The notes under the pieces were generated by a model. The model was not told the origin of the DNA and searched no databases. It worked only from the letters and a program-made list of their open reading frames with translations. From Streptomyces sp. NBC_01262 (GTDB lineage Bacteria; Actinomycetota; Actinomycetes; Streptomycetales; Streptomycetaceae), in the NCBI RefSeq assembly GCF_036226365.1, contig NZ_CP108462.1, positions 5,409,501 to 5,473,500 of the forward strand: 64,000 nt of DNA. The letters are read 5' to 3'. Below, in pieces: positions 1 to 8,001 of this stretch (positions are counted from its first letter, which is position 1; every line of letters begins with the position of its first letter). The position numbers were made by a program, and so were the translations under genes.

Positions 1-704
1 CGCTCGGCATCGGCGCCTTCGCCGAGAAGACCCTCGTCCACGCCGGCCAGTGCACCAAGGTCGACCCCACCGCCTCCCCGGCCGTCGCCGGGCTCCTCGG
101 CTGCGGCGTCATGGCCGGCATCGGCGCCGCCATCAACACCGGCGGGGTCGGGCGCGGCGACTCCGTCGCCGTCATCGGCTGCGGCGGCGTCGGCGACGCG
201 GCCATCGCCGGTGCGCGGCTCGCGGGCGCGGCGAAGATCATCGCGGTCGACATCGACGACCGCAAGCTGGAGACGGCGAAGAAGATGGGCGCCACTCACA
301 CCGTCAACTCCAAGGCGACCGACCCCGTCGAGGCCATCCAGGCCCTCACCGACGGCAACGGCGCCGATGTCGTCATCGAGGCGGTCGGCCGCCCCGAGAC
401 GTACAAGCAGGCCTTCTACGCCCGCGACCTTGCCGGGACCGTGGTCCTGGTCGGTGTCCCGACGCCCGAGATGAAGCTGGAGCTTCCGCTGCTCGACGTC
501 TTCGGGCGCGGCGGCTCGCTGAAGTCCTCCTGGTACGGGGACTGCCTGCCCAGCCGGGACTTCCCGATGCTCATCGATCTCTACCTGCAGGGGCGGCTGG
601 ACCTGGGGGCGTTCGTGACGGAGACGATCGAGCTCGGCGATGTCGAGAAGGCGTTCGAGCGGATGCACCACGGTGACGTGCTCCGGTCCGTCGTGGTCCT
701 GTAG
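1..704 (+). CDS. S-(hydroxymethyl)mycothiol dehydrogenase, C-terminal part (gene enters from the left edge)
   Basis: Zinc-type medium-chain alcohol dehydrogenase that oxidises the formaldehyde-mycothiol adduct to S-formylmycothiol with NAD. The frame is open from base 3, so about 233 residues are visible and the N-terminal zinc-binding part lies outside the window. The nucleotide-binding motif GCGGVG is clear, and the C-terminal stretch with KSSWYGDCLPSRDFP is typical of the mycothiol formaldehyde dehydrogenase subgroup (assignment from family knowledge). It sits at the edge of a betaine catabolic island whose Rieske monooxygenase releases formaldehyde, which gives it an obvious substrate. 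A hairpin follows the stop codon, so coupling with the next gene is uncertain. Confidence 0.88.
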   Translation, partial: LGIGAFAEKTLVHAGQCTKVDPTASPAVAGLLGCGVMAGIGAAINTGGVGRGDSVAVIGCGGVGDAAIAGARLAGAAKIIAVDIDDRKLETAKKMGATHTVNSKATDPVEAIQALTDGNGADVVIEAVGRPETYKQAFYARDLAGTVVLVGVPTPEMKLELPLLDVFGRGGSLKSSWYGDCLPSRDFPMLIDLYLQGRLDLGAFVTETIELGDVEKAFERMHHGDVLRSVVVL

Positions 705-725
705 CCAGGGGGCTTCGCCCCCTGG
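705..725 (+). terminator. Rho-independent-like hairpin after the mycothiol dehydrogenase
   Basis: Perfect 8-bp inverted repeat, CCAGGGGG and CCCCCTGG, around a CTTCG loop directly after the stop codon. There is no T-run, which is common for Streptomyces terminators. Confidence 0.6.
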
Positions 726-749
726 ACCCTCGAACGCCCTACGGGCGTG

Positions 750-772
750 TCCTCAAACGCCGGACGGGCTGA
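750..772. repeat. Dispersed intergenic repeat, copy 1
   Basis: The unit reads TCCTCAAACGCCGGACGGG followed by CTGA. Near-identical units recur as a perfect palindrome at 7865-7916, inside the sarcosine oxidase coding sequence near 18797, and in opposite orientations at about 35268 and 35655. I take it as a member of a repetitive family found between genes in Streptomyces genomes. Confidence 0.6.
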
Positions 773-802
773 ATCTGCCCGTCCTCAACCCGGCGGTGAA
801 CC

Positions 803-1432
803 ATGACCATCCGAATCGACCACGTCGTAACCAGTGGCACCTTCTCCCTCGACGGCGGTACCTGGGACGTCGACAACAACGTCTGGATCGTCGGCGACGA
901 CACCGAGGCGATCGTGATCGACGCGGCGCATGACGCCGAGGCGATCGCGGAAGCGCTCGGGGGCCGGACGCTTCGCGCCATCGTGTGTACGCATGCGCAC
1001 AACGACCACATCGACGCCGCGCCGGCGCTCGCGGCGGCGACCGGGGCGCCGATCCTGCTGCACCCGGACGACCTGCCGTTGTGGAAGCAGACGCATCCGG
1101 AGCGCTCGCCGGACGGCGAACTGGCCGACGGCCAGACGATCACGGTGGGCGGGGCGGAGCTGACCGTGCTGCATACGCCGGGCCATGCGCCGGGTGCGGT
1201 GTGCCTGTACGCGCCCGCGCTGGGCGCGGTCTTCACCGGGGACACGCTGTTCTGCGGTGGGCCGGGGGCGACCGGCCGGTCGTTCTCGCACTTTCCGACG
1301 ATCATCGACTCGATCCGGGAGCGGCTGCTGACGCTGCCGCCGGAGACGGCCGTCCACACCGGTCACGGCGACGGCACCAGCATCGGCGCGGAGGCGCCGG
1401 CGCTGGACGAATGGATCAAGCGCGGCCACTGA
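803..1432 (+). CDS. MBL-fold metallohydrolase, probable mycothiol thioester hydrolase
   Basis: This 209-residue glyoxalase II-like hydrolase has the metal-binding signature THAHNDH at residues 63-69, a later HTPGHAPG and a GDTLF motif. In actinobacteria this family is often encoded beside S-(hydroxymethyl)mycothiol dehydrogenase, and it is proposed to hydrolyse S-formylmycothiol to formate and mycothiol. The neighbourhood fits, but the substrate is inference. The ATG follows CGGCGGTGAACC, a weak ribosome site. Confidence 0.85.
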   Translation: MTIRIDHVVTSGTFSLDGGTWDVDNNVWIVGDDTEAIVIDAAHDAEAIAEALGGRTLRAIVCTHAHNDHIDAAPALAAATGAPILLHPDDLPLWKQTHPERSPDGELADGQTITVGGAELTVLHTPGHAPGAVCLYAPALGAVFTGDTLFCGGPGATGRSFSHFPTIIDSIRERLLTLPPETAVHTGHGDGTSIGAEAPALDEWIKRGH

Positions 1433-1462
1433 CAGGCCTTGACCTCGCGGTTTCACGCGTTG

Positions 1463-1488
1463 ACCGCCCCGCGCAGCGGGGCGGTTTT
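1463..1488 (+). terminator. Rho-independent terminator after the MBL hydrolase
   Basis: Perfect 10-bp stem ACCGCCCCGC and GCGGGGCGGT with a GCA loop, followed by TTT. It separates the formaldehyde pair from the betaine monooxygenase genes. Confidence 0.85.
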
Positions 1489-1527
1489 CGTGTCTTGACA
1501 GGCTCACAGGCCACCCCCAAACTATTG

Positions 1528-1561
1528 TTGCGCTTACCGCAATCCGTTTCGCTATACGCAC
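1528..1561. promoter_or_regulatory. Tandem putative IclR operators before the Rieske ferredoxin gene
   Basis: TTGCGCTTACCGCAA at 1528-1542 is an exact TTGCG-N5-CGCAA palindrome. A second degenerate copy, TTTCGCTATACGCAC, lies at 1547-1561. The same motif recurs before betA, betB and the dimethylglycine oxidase gene. Binding by the IclR protein encoded at 4362-5162 is inferred. Confidence 0.6.
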
Positions 1562-1580
1562 CGAGAAGCACTGAGGTGTC

Positions 1581-1952
1581 ATGAAGATTCCTGTGTGCCG
1601 GCTCGCGGATCTACCGCGAGGCGAGGCCTTCCGGCTCGAACTCGACCCGCCCGTCTCGGTGTTCCACACCGACGACGGAGAGGTTTTCGCCATCGACGAC
1701 ACGTGCACGCACCAGGACGCCTCGCTCGCGGACGGCTGGCTGGAGGGCTGCGAGGTCGAATGTCCTCTGCACGCCTCCAAGTTCGACCTGCGCACCGGTG
1801 CCGTGGACTCGCCTCCGGCGAAGCTCCCGGTCCGTACCCACCAGGTCCTGGTCGAGGACGGCATGATCTACGTCGAGCCGTCCGAGGCCGCTCCGAATCT
1901 GCCGCCCTGTGTCGGCGCCCGGCTCACCGGTGGCGCCGGAGGTCCCGCGTGA
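1581..1952 (+). CDS. Rieske [2Fe-2S] ferredoxin
   Basis: Small soluble Rieske protein of 123 residues. The cluster ligands are visible as CTHQ and CPLH about 20 residues later, the Cys-X-His plus Cys-X2-His pattern of ferredoxins that serve ring-hydroxylating-type oxygenases. It overlaps the next gene by 4 bases (GTGA), so the ferredoxin and its reductase should be translated together. The likely role is to pass electrons from the reductase to the oxygenase at 3240-4361 during betaine demethylation; the partner is inferred from position. A long acidic/proline tail follows the core fold. Confidence 0.87.
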   Translation: MKIPVCRLADLPRGEAFRLELDPPVSVFHTDDGEVFAIDDTCTHQDASLADGWLEGCEVECPLHASKFDLRTGAVDSPPAKLPVRTHQVLVEDGMIYVEPSEAAPNLPPCVGARLTGGAGGPA

Positions 1953-3148
1953 GGACGGTGGCCGTCGTGGGCGCATCGCTCGCCGGCCTCTCAGCCGCAC
2001 GCTGCCTGCGCAAGCAGGGTTTCGACGGGCGGCTGATCCTCATCGGCGACGAGCCGCACCGGCCGTACGACCGGCCGCCGCTGTCCAAGGAGTTCCTGGC
2101 GGGGACGATGGACGAATCCGCCCTCTCCCTGGAGGCGGACGGCGAGGATCTGGGCGCCGAATGGCTGCTCGGCATGCGCGCGACGGGTTTTGACCGCGAC
2201 GAGCGGCTCGTGCGGCTCGCGGACGGCAGCGCCGTGCGCGCCGACGGCTTTGTCATCGCCACCGGAGCCGCCGCGCGCACGCTGCCCGGCGCCGAAGGCC
2301 TGGCCGGCGTACACACCCTGCGCACGCTGGACGACGCCCGCGCCCTGCGCGACGACCTTGCCCGTGGTGGCCGCCTCGTCGTCATCGGCGGCGGCTTCAT
2401 CGGGGCGGAGGTCGCCTCGACCGCGTACGCCCTCGGGCTGGAGGTCACCGTCGTCGAGGTCGCGCCGACCCCGCTGGCGGGGCCGCTCGGCCATGAGATG
2501 GGCACGGTCGTGTCCTCGCTCCACGCGGACCACGGCGTACGGCTGTTGTGCGGCGTCGGGGTGAAGGGCCTGACCGGGGCCGAGCGGGTCGAGGCGGTCC
2601 TGCTGGAGGACGGCAGCAGCCTGCCCGCCGATACCGTCGTGGTCGGCGTGGGCGCGCGCCCGAACACCGAGTGGCTGCACGGCTCCGGCATCGCGCTGGA
2701 CAACGGCGTCACCTGCGGCCAGGACGGCCGCACCAGCGTCGCCGGGGTCGTCGCGGTCGGCGACTGCGCCAACTGGTACGACCCCGCGGCCGGTCAGCAC
2801 CGCCGCGTCGAGCACTGGACGGGCGCCCTGGAGCGCCCCGCCGCCGCCGTGGCCACCCTGCTCTCCGGCGGGGCCGCCGAGCCTGGGCCCGTACGGCCGC
2901 CGTACTTCTGGTCGGACCAGTACGGGGTGAAGATCCAGTTCGCGGGCCACGCCGCCGCCGCGGACAGCGTCACCGTCGAGGAGGGCTCGGCCGATGACCG
3001 CAGCCTGCTCGCGGTCTACCGCCGTGCCGGGGATCCGGTCGCGGTGCTGGGGATGAACCAGCCCCGGCTGTTCATGCGCTGGCGCAAGCAGTTGGCCCAG
3101 GCCTCTGCCCAGGCTTCGGCGCTTGCCTCGGCCGTCGCCAGGTCTTGA
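1949..3148 (+). CDS. FAD-dependent ferredoxin reductase
   Basis: A 399-residue pyridine nucleotide-disulfide oxidoreductase of the kind that feeds Rieske ferredoxins. An N-terminal FAD motif (VVGASLAGLSAA) is followed by a second dinucleotide motif (VIGGGFIGAEVAS) and a VGDCAN motif that contacts FAD. The start is the GTG that overlaps the ferredoxin stop; upstream in-frame starts would run through the ferredoxin. It probably transfers electrons from NADH to the neighbouring ferredoxin. The C-terminal reductase domain ends in an Ala/Ser-rich tail. Confidence 0.87.
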   Translation: MRTVAVVGASLAGLSAARCLRKQGFDGRLILIGDEPHRPYDRPPLSKEFLAGTMDESALSLEADGEDLGAEWLLGMRATGFDRDERLVRLADGSAVRADGFVIATGAAARTLPGAEGLAGVHTLRTLDDARALRDDLARGGRLVVIGGGFIGAEVASTAYALGLEVTVVEVAPTPLAGPLGHEMGTVVSSLHADHGVRLLCGVGVKGLTGAERVEAVLLEDGSSLPADTVVVGVGARPNTEWLHGSGIALDNGVTCGQDGRTSVAGVVAVGDCANWYDPAAGQHRRVEHWTGALERPAAAVATLLSGGAAEPGPVRPPYFWSDQYGVKIQFAGHAAAADSVTVEEGSADDRSLLAVYRRAGDPVAVLGMNQPRLFMRWRKQLAQASAQASALASAVARS

Positions 3149-3185
3149 CACGGACTGCCGCACCACAGATTCTGCCTGCATGCAG

Positions 3186-3219
3186 TTGCGTACTGCACAT
3201 AGCGTTGCTTATCGCACAA
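3186..3219. promoter_or_regulatory. Degenerate IclR-type sites before the Rieske oxygenase
   Basis: TTGCGTACTGCACAT (3186-3200) and TTGCTTATCGCACAA (3205-3219) both resemble TTGCG-N5-CGCAA; the second matches 8 of 10 fixed positions. They lie 21 bases before the GTG start. Confidence 0.45.
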
Positions 3220-3239
3220 CGCCCTTGAGGAGTGCCCAC

Positions 3240-4361
3240 GTGACGACCCCGACCAGCCTGCCGGACAGCCTGATCGCCACCCTCCCCGGTTCCTATTACA
3301 CGGATCCCGCGGTCTTCGCCCAGGAGCAGGAGCACATCTTCGAGACGATGTGGTTCTGCGTCGCCCGCTCCTCCGAGCTGGCGAAGCCGGGCGCCTTCCG
3401 GACGGTCGAGGTCGGCCGCGAGAGCATTCTGGTCACCCGGTCGCGCGACAACTCGGTCCGCGCCTTCTTCAACGTCTGCCGGCACCGTGGCGCCAAGCTG
3501 TGCACAGAGGAGACCGGCGAGGTCAAGCGGGCCTTCCAGTGCCCGTACCACGCCTGGACCTACGACCTCAACGGCAAGCTGATCGCCGCCCCCAACCTCA
3601 CCAAGATGCCCGACGTCGGCCGCACCGAGTACGGCCTGGTGAGCGTCGCCGTGCGCGAGTGGCTCGGCTACGTGTGGGTCTGCCTGGCCGAGAACCCGCC
3701 CTCCTTCGACGAGGACGTCCTCGGCGCGGTCGTCACCCGCCTCGGCGACCTGGAGTCGATCGAGCGCTACGACATCGACAACCTCGAAGTCGGCAAGCGG
3801 ATCGTCTACGACGTGAAGGCGAACTGGAAGCTCATCATCGAGAACTTCATGGAGTGCTACCACTGCGCCACGATCCACCCGGAGCTCACCGAGGTCCTCC
3901 CCGAGTTCGCCGACGGCTACGCCGCCCAGTACTACGTCGGCCACGGCGCCGAGTTCGGCGCGGACATCCAGGGCTTCACGGTCGACGGCTCGGAGGGCGT
4001 GGACCGCATACCGGGCGTCAGCGAGGACCAGGACCGCCGCTACTACGCGATCACGATCCAGCCGCAGGTCTTCATCAACCTCGTCCCCGACCACGTCATC
4101 TTCCACCGGATGTACCCGGTCGCCGCCGACCGCACGATCGTCGAGTGCGACTGGCTCTACCTCCCGGGCGTCGTGGAGTCCGGCAAGGACGTCAGCCGCT
4201 CCGTCGAGCTCTTCGACCGCGTCAACCGCCAGGACTTCGACGCCTGCGAGCGCACCCAGCCCGGCATGAGCTCCCGCCTCTACGCCAAGGGCGGCGTCCT
4301 GGTCCCCAGCGAGCACCACATAGGCGCGTTCCACGACTGGGTCCAGCAGAAGCTGGCCTGA
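3240..4361 (+). CDS. gbcA: Glycine betaine monooxygenase, Rieske oxygenase component (GbcA-like)
   Basis: A 373-residue Rieske non-heme iron oxygenase. The [2Fe-2S] ligands are C80-X-H82 and C101-X2-H104. The mononuclear iron site is seen in NFMECYHCATIH (His208 and His213). Known GbcA proteins demethylate glycine betaine to dimethylglycine and release formaldehyde. The surrounding genes for choline, dimethylglycine and sarcosine oxidation make this the natural assignment, although sequence alone cannot exclude another quaternary amine such as stachydrine or carnitine. The GTG start is preceded by GAGGAG. The reductase here is a separate flavoprotein plus ferredoxin rather than a GbcB-type fusion. 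Confidence 0.8.
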   Translation: MTTPTSLPDSLIATLPGSYYTDPAVFAQEQEHIFETMWFCVARSSELAKPGAFRTVEVGRESILVTRSRDNSVRAFFNVCRHRGAKLCTEETGEVKRAFQCPYHAWTYDLNGKLIAAPNLTKMPDVGRTEYGLVSVAVREWLGYVWVCLAENPPSFDEDVLGAVVTRLGDLESIERYDIDNLEVGKRIVYDVKANWKLIIENFMECYHCATIHPELTEVLPEFADGYAAQYYVGHGAEFGADIQGFTVDGSEGVDRIPGVSEDQDRRYYAITIQPQVFINLVPDHVIFHRMYPVAADRTIVECDWLYLPGVVESGKDVSRSVELFDRVNRQDFDACERTQPGMSSRLYAKGGVLVPSEHHIGAFHDWVQQKLA

Positions 4362-5162
4362 CTACCCCAGATACCCCATGCGGTGACTGATCTCCTCGGC
4401 CCCCTTGATGAGTACCGGCGCCAGCTCGTGCATCCGCGCTTCCGTGAACCGGTAGGACGGGCCTGACGCGCTGACCGCCGCGACGACCTCGCCGTCGCGG
4501 GAGCGTACGGGCGCGGCCATGGCGTGCAGGCCGATCTCAAGCTCCTCCAGGGTCCACGCGTAGCCGCGCTCCCTGGCCTCGGCGAGGTTCTTCTCCAGCT
4601 TGGTCTTCGAGGTCAGGGTGTGCGGGGTGATCTTCTCCAGGCCGCCTTCGGACAGCAGCTCCGCCCGGTCCTTGGCGGGGAGGTGGGCGAGCAGGATCTT
4701 GCCGCTGGAGGTCGCGTGCAGCGGGGTGAGCTGGCCGACCCAGTTGTGCGCGGTGACCGCGCCGGGGCCGCGTACCTGGAAGAGGTTGATCGCGAAGTGC
4801 TTCTCCATGACCGCGATGTTGACGGTCTCGCCGATGTCCTCGGCGAGCCGCTCGCAGACCGGACGGCCCTGCTGCGTAATGTCGATCCGTCCGGTGACCG
4901 CCCCGGCCAGGCGGACGATGCCGAAGCCGAGCCGGTACTTCCCGCGCTCTCCGGCCTGCTCCACCAGCCCGCGCGCCTCCAGGGCGCCCAACAGCCGGAA
5001 GGCGGTCGACTTGTGCACGTCGATCTCGCCGGCCACTTCGCTGACACCGGCCTCGCCGCGCTGGGCGAGGATCTCCAGAACGCTGATCGCGCGGTCGACG
5101 GACTGCACGCCGCCGGTCGCCTGCGATCCCGCCGTTTCGTTATCTGCACTGAAGTTGCTCAC
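4362..5162 (-). CDS. IclR-family regulator, probable controller of the betaine catabolic genes
   Basis: This 266-residue protein has an N-terminal winged helix (about residues 18-80, with VHKSTAFRLLGALEARG) and a C-terminal IclR effector domain (from about residue 95, with HATSSGKILLAHL). It lies between the Rieske oxygenase gene, which it faces end to end without a gap, and betA, which is divergent. The GTG start has no ribosome site, but TATAGT lies six bases upstream on the coding strand, so the mRNA is probably leaderless. A TTGCG-N5-CGCAA palindrome sits in the shared promoter region. The effector may be choline, betaine or a breakdown product; this is not readable from sequence. Confidence 0.9.
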   Translation of the reverse strand: MSNFSADNETAGSQATGGVQSVDRAISVLEILAQRGEAGVSEVAGEIDVHKSTAFRLLGALEARGLVEQAGERGKYRLGFGIVRLAGAVTGRIDITQQGRPVCERLAEDIGETVNIAVMEKHFAINLFQVRGPGAVTAHNWVGQLTPLHATSSGKILLAHLPAKDRAELLSEGGLEKITPHTLTSKTKLEKNLAEARERGYAWTLEELEIGLHAMAAPVRSRDGEVVAAVSASGPSYRFTEARMHELAPVLIKGAEEISHRMGYLG

Positions 5163-5229
5163 AGCGAAACTATACGCGCAGTAAACAACGGCCTGGGGGG
5201 AAACGAAAAGGAAACGTCAGTCGTCCAAG

Positions 5230-5244
5230 TTGCGTGGCGCGCAA
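5230..5244. promoter_or_regulatory. Exact TTGCG-N5-CGCAA palindrome in the iclR-betA divergent promoter
   Basis: TTGCGTGGCGCGCAA is an exact match to the motif before the ferredoxin gene. A related sequence, TGCATATAGCG, follows at 5250. Of the region between iclR and betA, this is the only clearly structured part. Confidence 0.62.
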
Positions 5245-5316
5245 CCTAGTGCATATAGCGATACTCGTACTAGTCTGCCTGGCATATCGACGGCGCGAGC
5301 GGGAAGCGAGAGGCCC

Positions 5317-6999
5317 ATGGCTCCCTTGCAGTACGACTACGTCATCGTCGGCGGCGGCTCCGCAGGAAGCGCCCTGGCCAACCGGCTCTCCGCCGACCCG
5401 GCCAACCGTGTGCTCGTGCTCGAAGCCGGCCGTCCCGACCATCTGTGGGACGTCTTCATCCAGATGCCCGCTGCTCTGACCTATCCCATCGGCAGCCGCT
5501 TCTACGACTGGAAGTACGAGTCCGAGCCCGAGCCCCACATGGGCGGCCGCAAGGTCTACCACGCCCGCGGCAAGATCCTCGGCGGCTCCAGCAGCATCAA
5601 CGGCATGATCTTCCAGCGCGGCAACCCCATGGACTACGAGCGCTGGGCCAAGGACCCCGGGATGGAGAAGTGGGACTACCACCACTGTCTCCCCTACTTC
5701 CAGCGCATGGAGAACTGCCTCGCCGCCGAGGACAAGGACGAGTTCCGCGGCCACGAGGGCCCGCTCGTCCTGGAGCGCGGCCCCGCCACCAACCCGCTCT
5801 TCGGCGCCTTCCTGAAGTCCGTACAGGACGCCGGCTACCCGCTGACCGACGACGTCAACGGCTACCGCCAGGAGGGCTTCGCGCCCTTCGACCGCAACGT
5901 CCACCGGGGCCGCCGCCTCTCGGCCTCCAAGGCCTACCTCCACCCGGTCATGGGCAAGCGGCCCAACCTCACGGTCAAGACCCGGGCGCTGGCTACCCGC
6001 GTCCTGTTCGAGGGCAAGCGCGCGGTCGGCGTCGAGTACGAGCACGGCCTCGGCAAGAAGAAAAAGACCTACCGCGTCACCTCCGGCGAGGTAATCCTCT
6101 GCGGCGGCGCCATCAACTCCCCACAGCTCCTGCAGCTGTCGGGCGTGGGCAACGCGGAGGAACTGAGCGCGCTGGGCATCCCCGTCGTCCACGACCTCCC
6201 CGGCGTCGGCGAGAACATGCAGGACCACCTTGAGGTCTACGTCCAGTACGCCTGCAAGCTGCCCGTCTCCATGCAGCCGTACATGGCCAAGTGGCGCGCG
6301 CCCTTCATCGGCCTCCAGTGGCTGTTCAGAAAGGGCCCGGCGTCCACCAACCACTTCGAGGCCGGCGGCTTCGCCCGCAGCAACGAGGACGTCGACTACC
6401 CCAACCTGATGTTCCACTTCCTGCCGATCGCCGTCCGCTACGACGGCTCCTCCCCGGCGGGCGGCCACGGCTACCAGGTGCACGTCGGGCCCATGTACTC
6501 CGACGCCATCGGCTCGGTGAAGATCAAGAGCAAGGACCCGCACGAGCACCCGGCGCTGCGCTTCAACTACCTCTCGACCGAGCAGGACCGCCGGGAGTGG
6601 GTCGAGGCCATCCGCGTCGCGCGCAAGCTGCTCAACCAGCCCTCGATGGAGGCGTACAACGGCGGCGAGGTCTCTCCGGGCCCCGAGGTCGAGACGGACG
6701 AGCAGATCCTGGAGTGGGTGGCCAAGGAGGGCGAGACCGCCCTCCACCCCTCCTGCACCTGCAAGATGGGCGCCGCCACCGACGAGATGGCGGTCGTCGA
6801 CCCGGACTCGATGAAGGTCCACGGCGTCGAGGGCCTGCGGGTCGTGGACGCCTCGGTGATGCCGTACGTCACCAACGGCAACATCTACGCCCCCGTGATG
6901 ATGATCGCCGAGAAGGCCGCGGACCTCATCCTCGGCAAGGAGCCCCTCCCGCCCAGCGAGGCGGAGTACTACCGGCTCCGCGACGCCCAGTCCCAGTGA
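5317..6999 (+). CDS. betA: Choline dehydrogenase, GMC oxidoreductase family
   Basis: A 560-residue flavoprotein oxidising choline to betaine aldehyde. The FAD motif VIVGGGSAGSALANRLS is at the N-terminus. The first GMC signature (ARGKILGGSSSINGM) and the second (GGAINSPQLLQLSG) are both present, and the C-terminus contains HPSCTCKMG and VVDASVMPYVTNGN, where the catalytic His and Asn of the family lie. The start at 5317 follows GAGAGG; upstream in-frame starts would overlap the operator. The stop codon overlaps the GTG of the next gene, implying coupled translation. Confidence 0.92.
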   Translation: MAPLQYDYVIVGGGSAGSALANRLSADPANRVLVLEAGRPDHLWDVFIQMPAALTYPIGSRFYDWKYESEPEPHMGGRKVYHARGKILGGSSSINGMIFQRGNPMDYERWAKDPGMEKWDYHHCLPYFQRMENCLAAEDKDEFRGHEGPLVLERGPATNPLFGAFLKSVQDAGYPLTDDVNGYRQEGFAPFDRNVHRGRRLSASKAYLHPVMGKRPNLTVKTRALATRVLFEGKRAVGVEYEHGLGKKKKTYRVTSGEVILCGGAINSPQLLQLSGVGNAEELSALGIPVVHDLPGVGENMQDHLEVYVQYACKLPVSMQPYMAKWRAPFIGLQWLFRKGPASTNHFEAGGFARSNEDVDYPNLMFHFLPIAVRYDGSSPAGGHGYQVHVGPMYSDAIGSVKIKSKDPHEHPALRFNYLSTEQDRREWVEAIRVARKLLNQPSMEAYNGGEVSPGPEVETDEQILEWVAKEGETALHPSCTCKMGAATDEMAVVDPDSMKVHGVEGLRVVDASVMPYVTNGNIYAPVMMIAEKAADLILGKEPLPPSEAEYYRLRDAQSQ

Positions 7000-7817
7000 G
7001 ATCGCTCCTCCAGCGGGTCCGCTACGAAGTCCTCCCCGCCAAGGCGACGGAGGACAAGGTCCTCGAACACGTCCCGCGCGACGTGGTGATCACGGTCACC
7101 GCGTCGCCGGTCAAGGGCCTCGACCCCACCCTCGACCTCACCGTCCGGCTGGCCGCCCACGGCTACCGCGTCGTCCCGCACATCCCGGCGCGGCTGTTGC
7201 GGGACGGCGCCCACCTGGCGGACGTGGCCGACTGGCTGCGTTCCGTCGAGGTGGACGACATCTTCGTACCGGCCGGCGACGCGGAGGCGCCGGCCGGCGC
7301 CTATCAGGGCGCCCTGCCGGTGCTGCGGTCCCTGGCGCGCCTGGGCGACCCCTTCACCCATGTCGGCATCACCGGCTACCCCGAGAGCCACCCTCTGATA
7401 TCCGACGACGTCACCATCCAGGCCATGTGGGACAAGCGCGCCCACGCCACGTACATCGTCAGCAACCTCTGCTTCGACCCGAAGGTGCTCGGCGACTGGG
7501 TCACCCGGATCCGCCGCCGCGACGTCACCCTCCCGGTGCACATGGGGATCGCGGGGCCCGTCGAACGTACGAAGCTGCTCGCGATGGCCACCAAGATCGG
7601 CGTCGGCGAGTCGACCAGGTTCCTCGCCAAGCACGCCTCCTGGTTCGCCCGCCTCGCCGCCCCCGGCGGCTACTCCCCGGAGCGGCTCCTCCAACGCACA
7701 GCGCCCGCCCTCACCGCCCCGGGGGCGGCTGTGGCGGGCCTGCACGTCTTCACCTTCAACCAGATCGCCGAGACCGAGCGCTGGCGGCGGGAGCTGTTGG
7801 ATCGCGTAGGTGGCTGA
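6996..7817 (+). CDS. Methylenetetrahydrofolate reductase-like protein
   Basis: A 273-residue protein with the TIM-barrel pattern of the MTHFR family: TVTASPVKGLDPTLDL, then a conserved HVGITGYPESHPLI segment and a later NLCFDPKVL. It overlaps betA by 4 bases. Dimethylglycine and sarcosine oxidation transfer methyl-derived carbon to tetrahydrofolate, so a reductase acting on 5,10-methylene-THF would direct that carbon to methionine. It is divergent from housekeeping MetF, so the exact reaction, electron donor and direction are inferred. Confidence 0.75.
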   Translation: MRSLLQRVRYEVLPAKATEDKVLEHVPRDVVITVTASPVKGLDPTLDLTVRLAAHGYRVVPHIPARLLRDGAHLADVADWLRSVEVDDIFVPAGDAEAPAGAYQGALPVLRSLARLGDPFTHVGITGYPESHPLISDDVTIQAMWDKRAHATYIVSNLCFDPKVLGDWVTRIRRRDVTLPVHMGIAGPVERTKLLAMATKIGVGESTRFLAKHASWFARLAAPGGYSPERLLQRTAPALTAPGAAVAGLHVFTFNQIAETERWRRELLDRVGG

Positions 7818-7864
7818 CGCGGTGACCGGAGCGGGATTCACCGGGTCCGTCCGGCTGCCGGTTC

Positions 7865-7916
7865 CGTCCTCAATCGCCGGACGGGCTGAGATCAGCCCGT
7901 CCGGCGATTGAGGACG
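7865..7916. terminator. Perfect 25-bp-arm palindrome, bidirectional terminator made from the dispersed repeat
   Basis: The arms at 7865-7889 and 7892-7916 are perfectly complementary around a 2-base centre. The element lies between two convergent genes and consists of two head-to-head copies of the dispersed repeat also seen at 750. Its role as a terminator for both genes is inferred from position and fold. Confidence 0.7.
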
Positions 7917-8001
7917 AAGTGCGGCCGGCGGGCTGCGCAACCCGGCGCCGCAGTCCCGGTCCCGGCTTCGGGAATCGTGTACGACCGGGAGCCGCCAGGG
8001 G

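Noticed and set aside
739..1864. Minus-strand frames of 206 and 359 codons opposite the MBL hydrolase and ferredoxin genes
   Set aside because: They are antisense to well-supported genes, cross a terminator and an operator, and show no domain.
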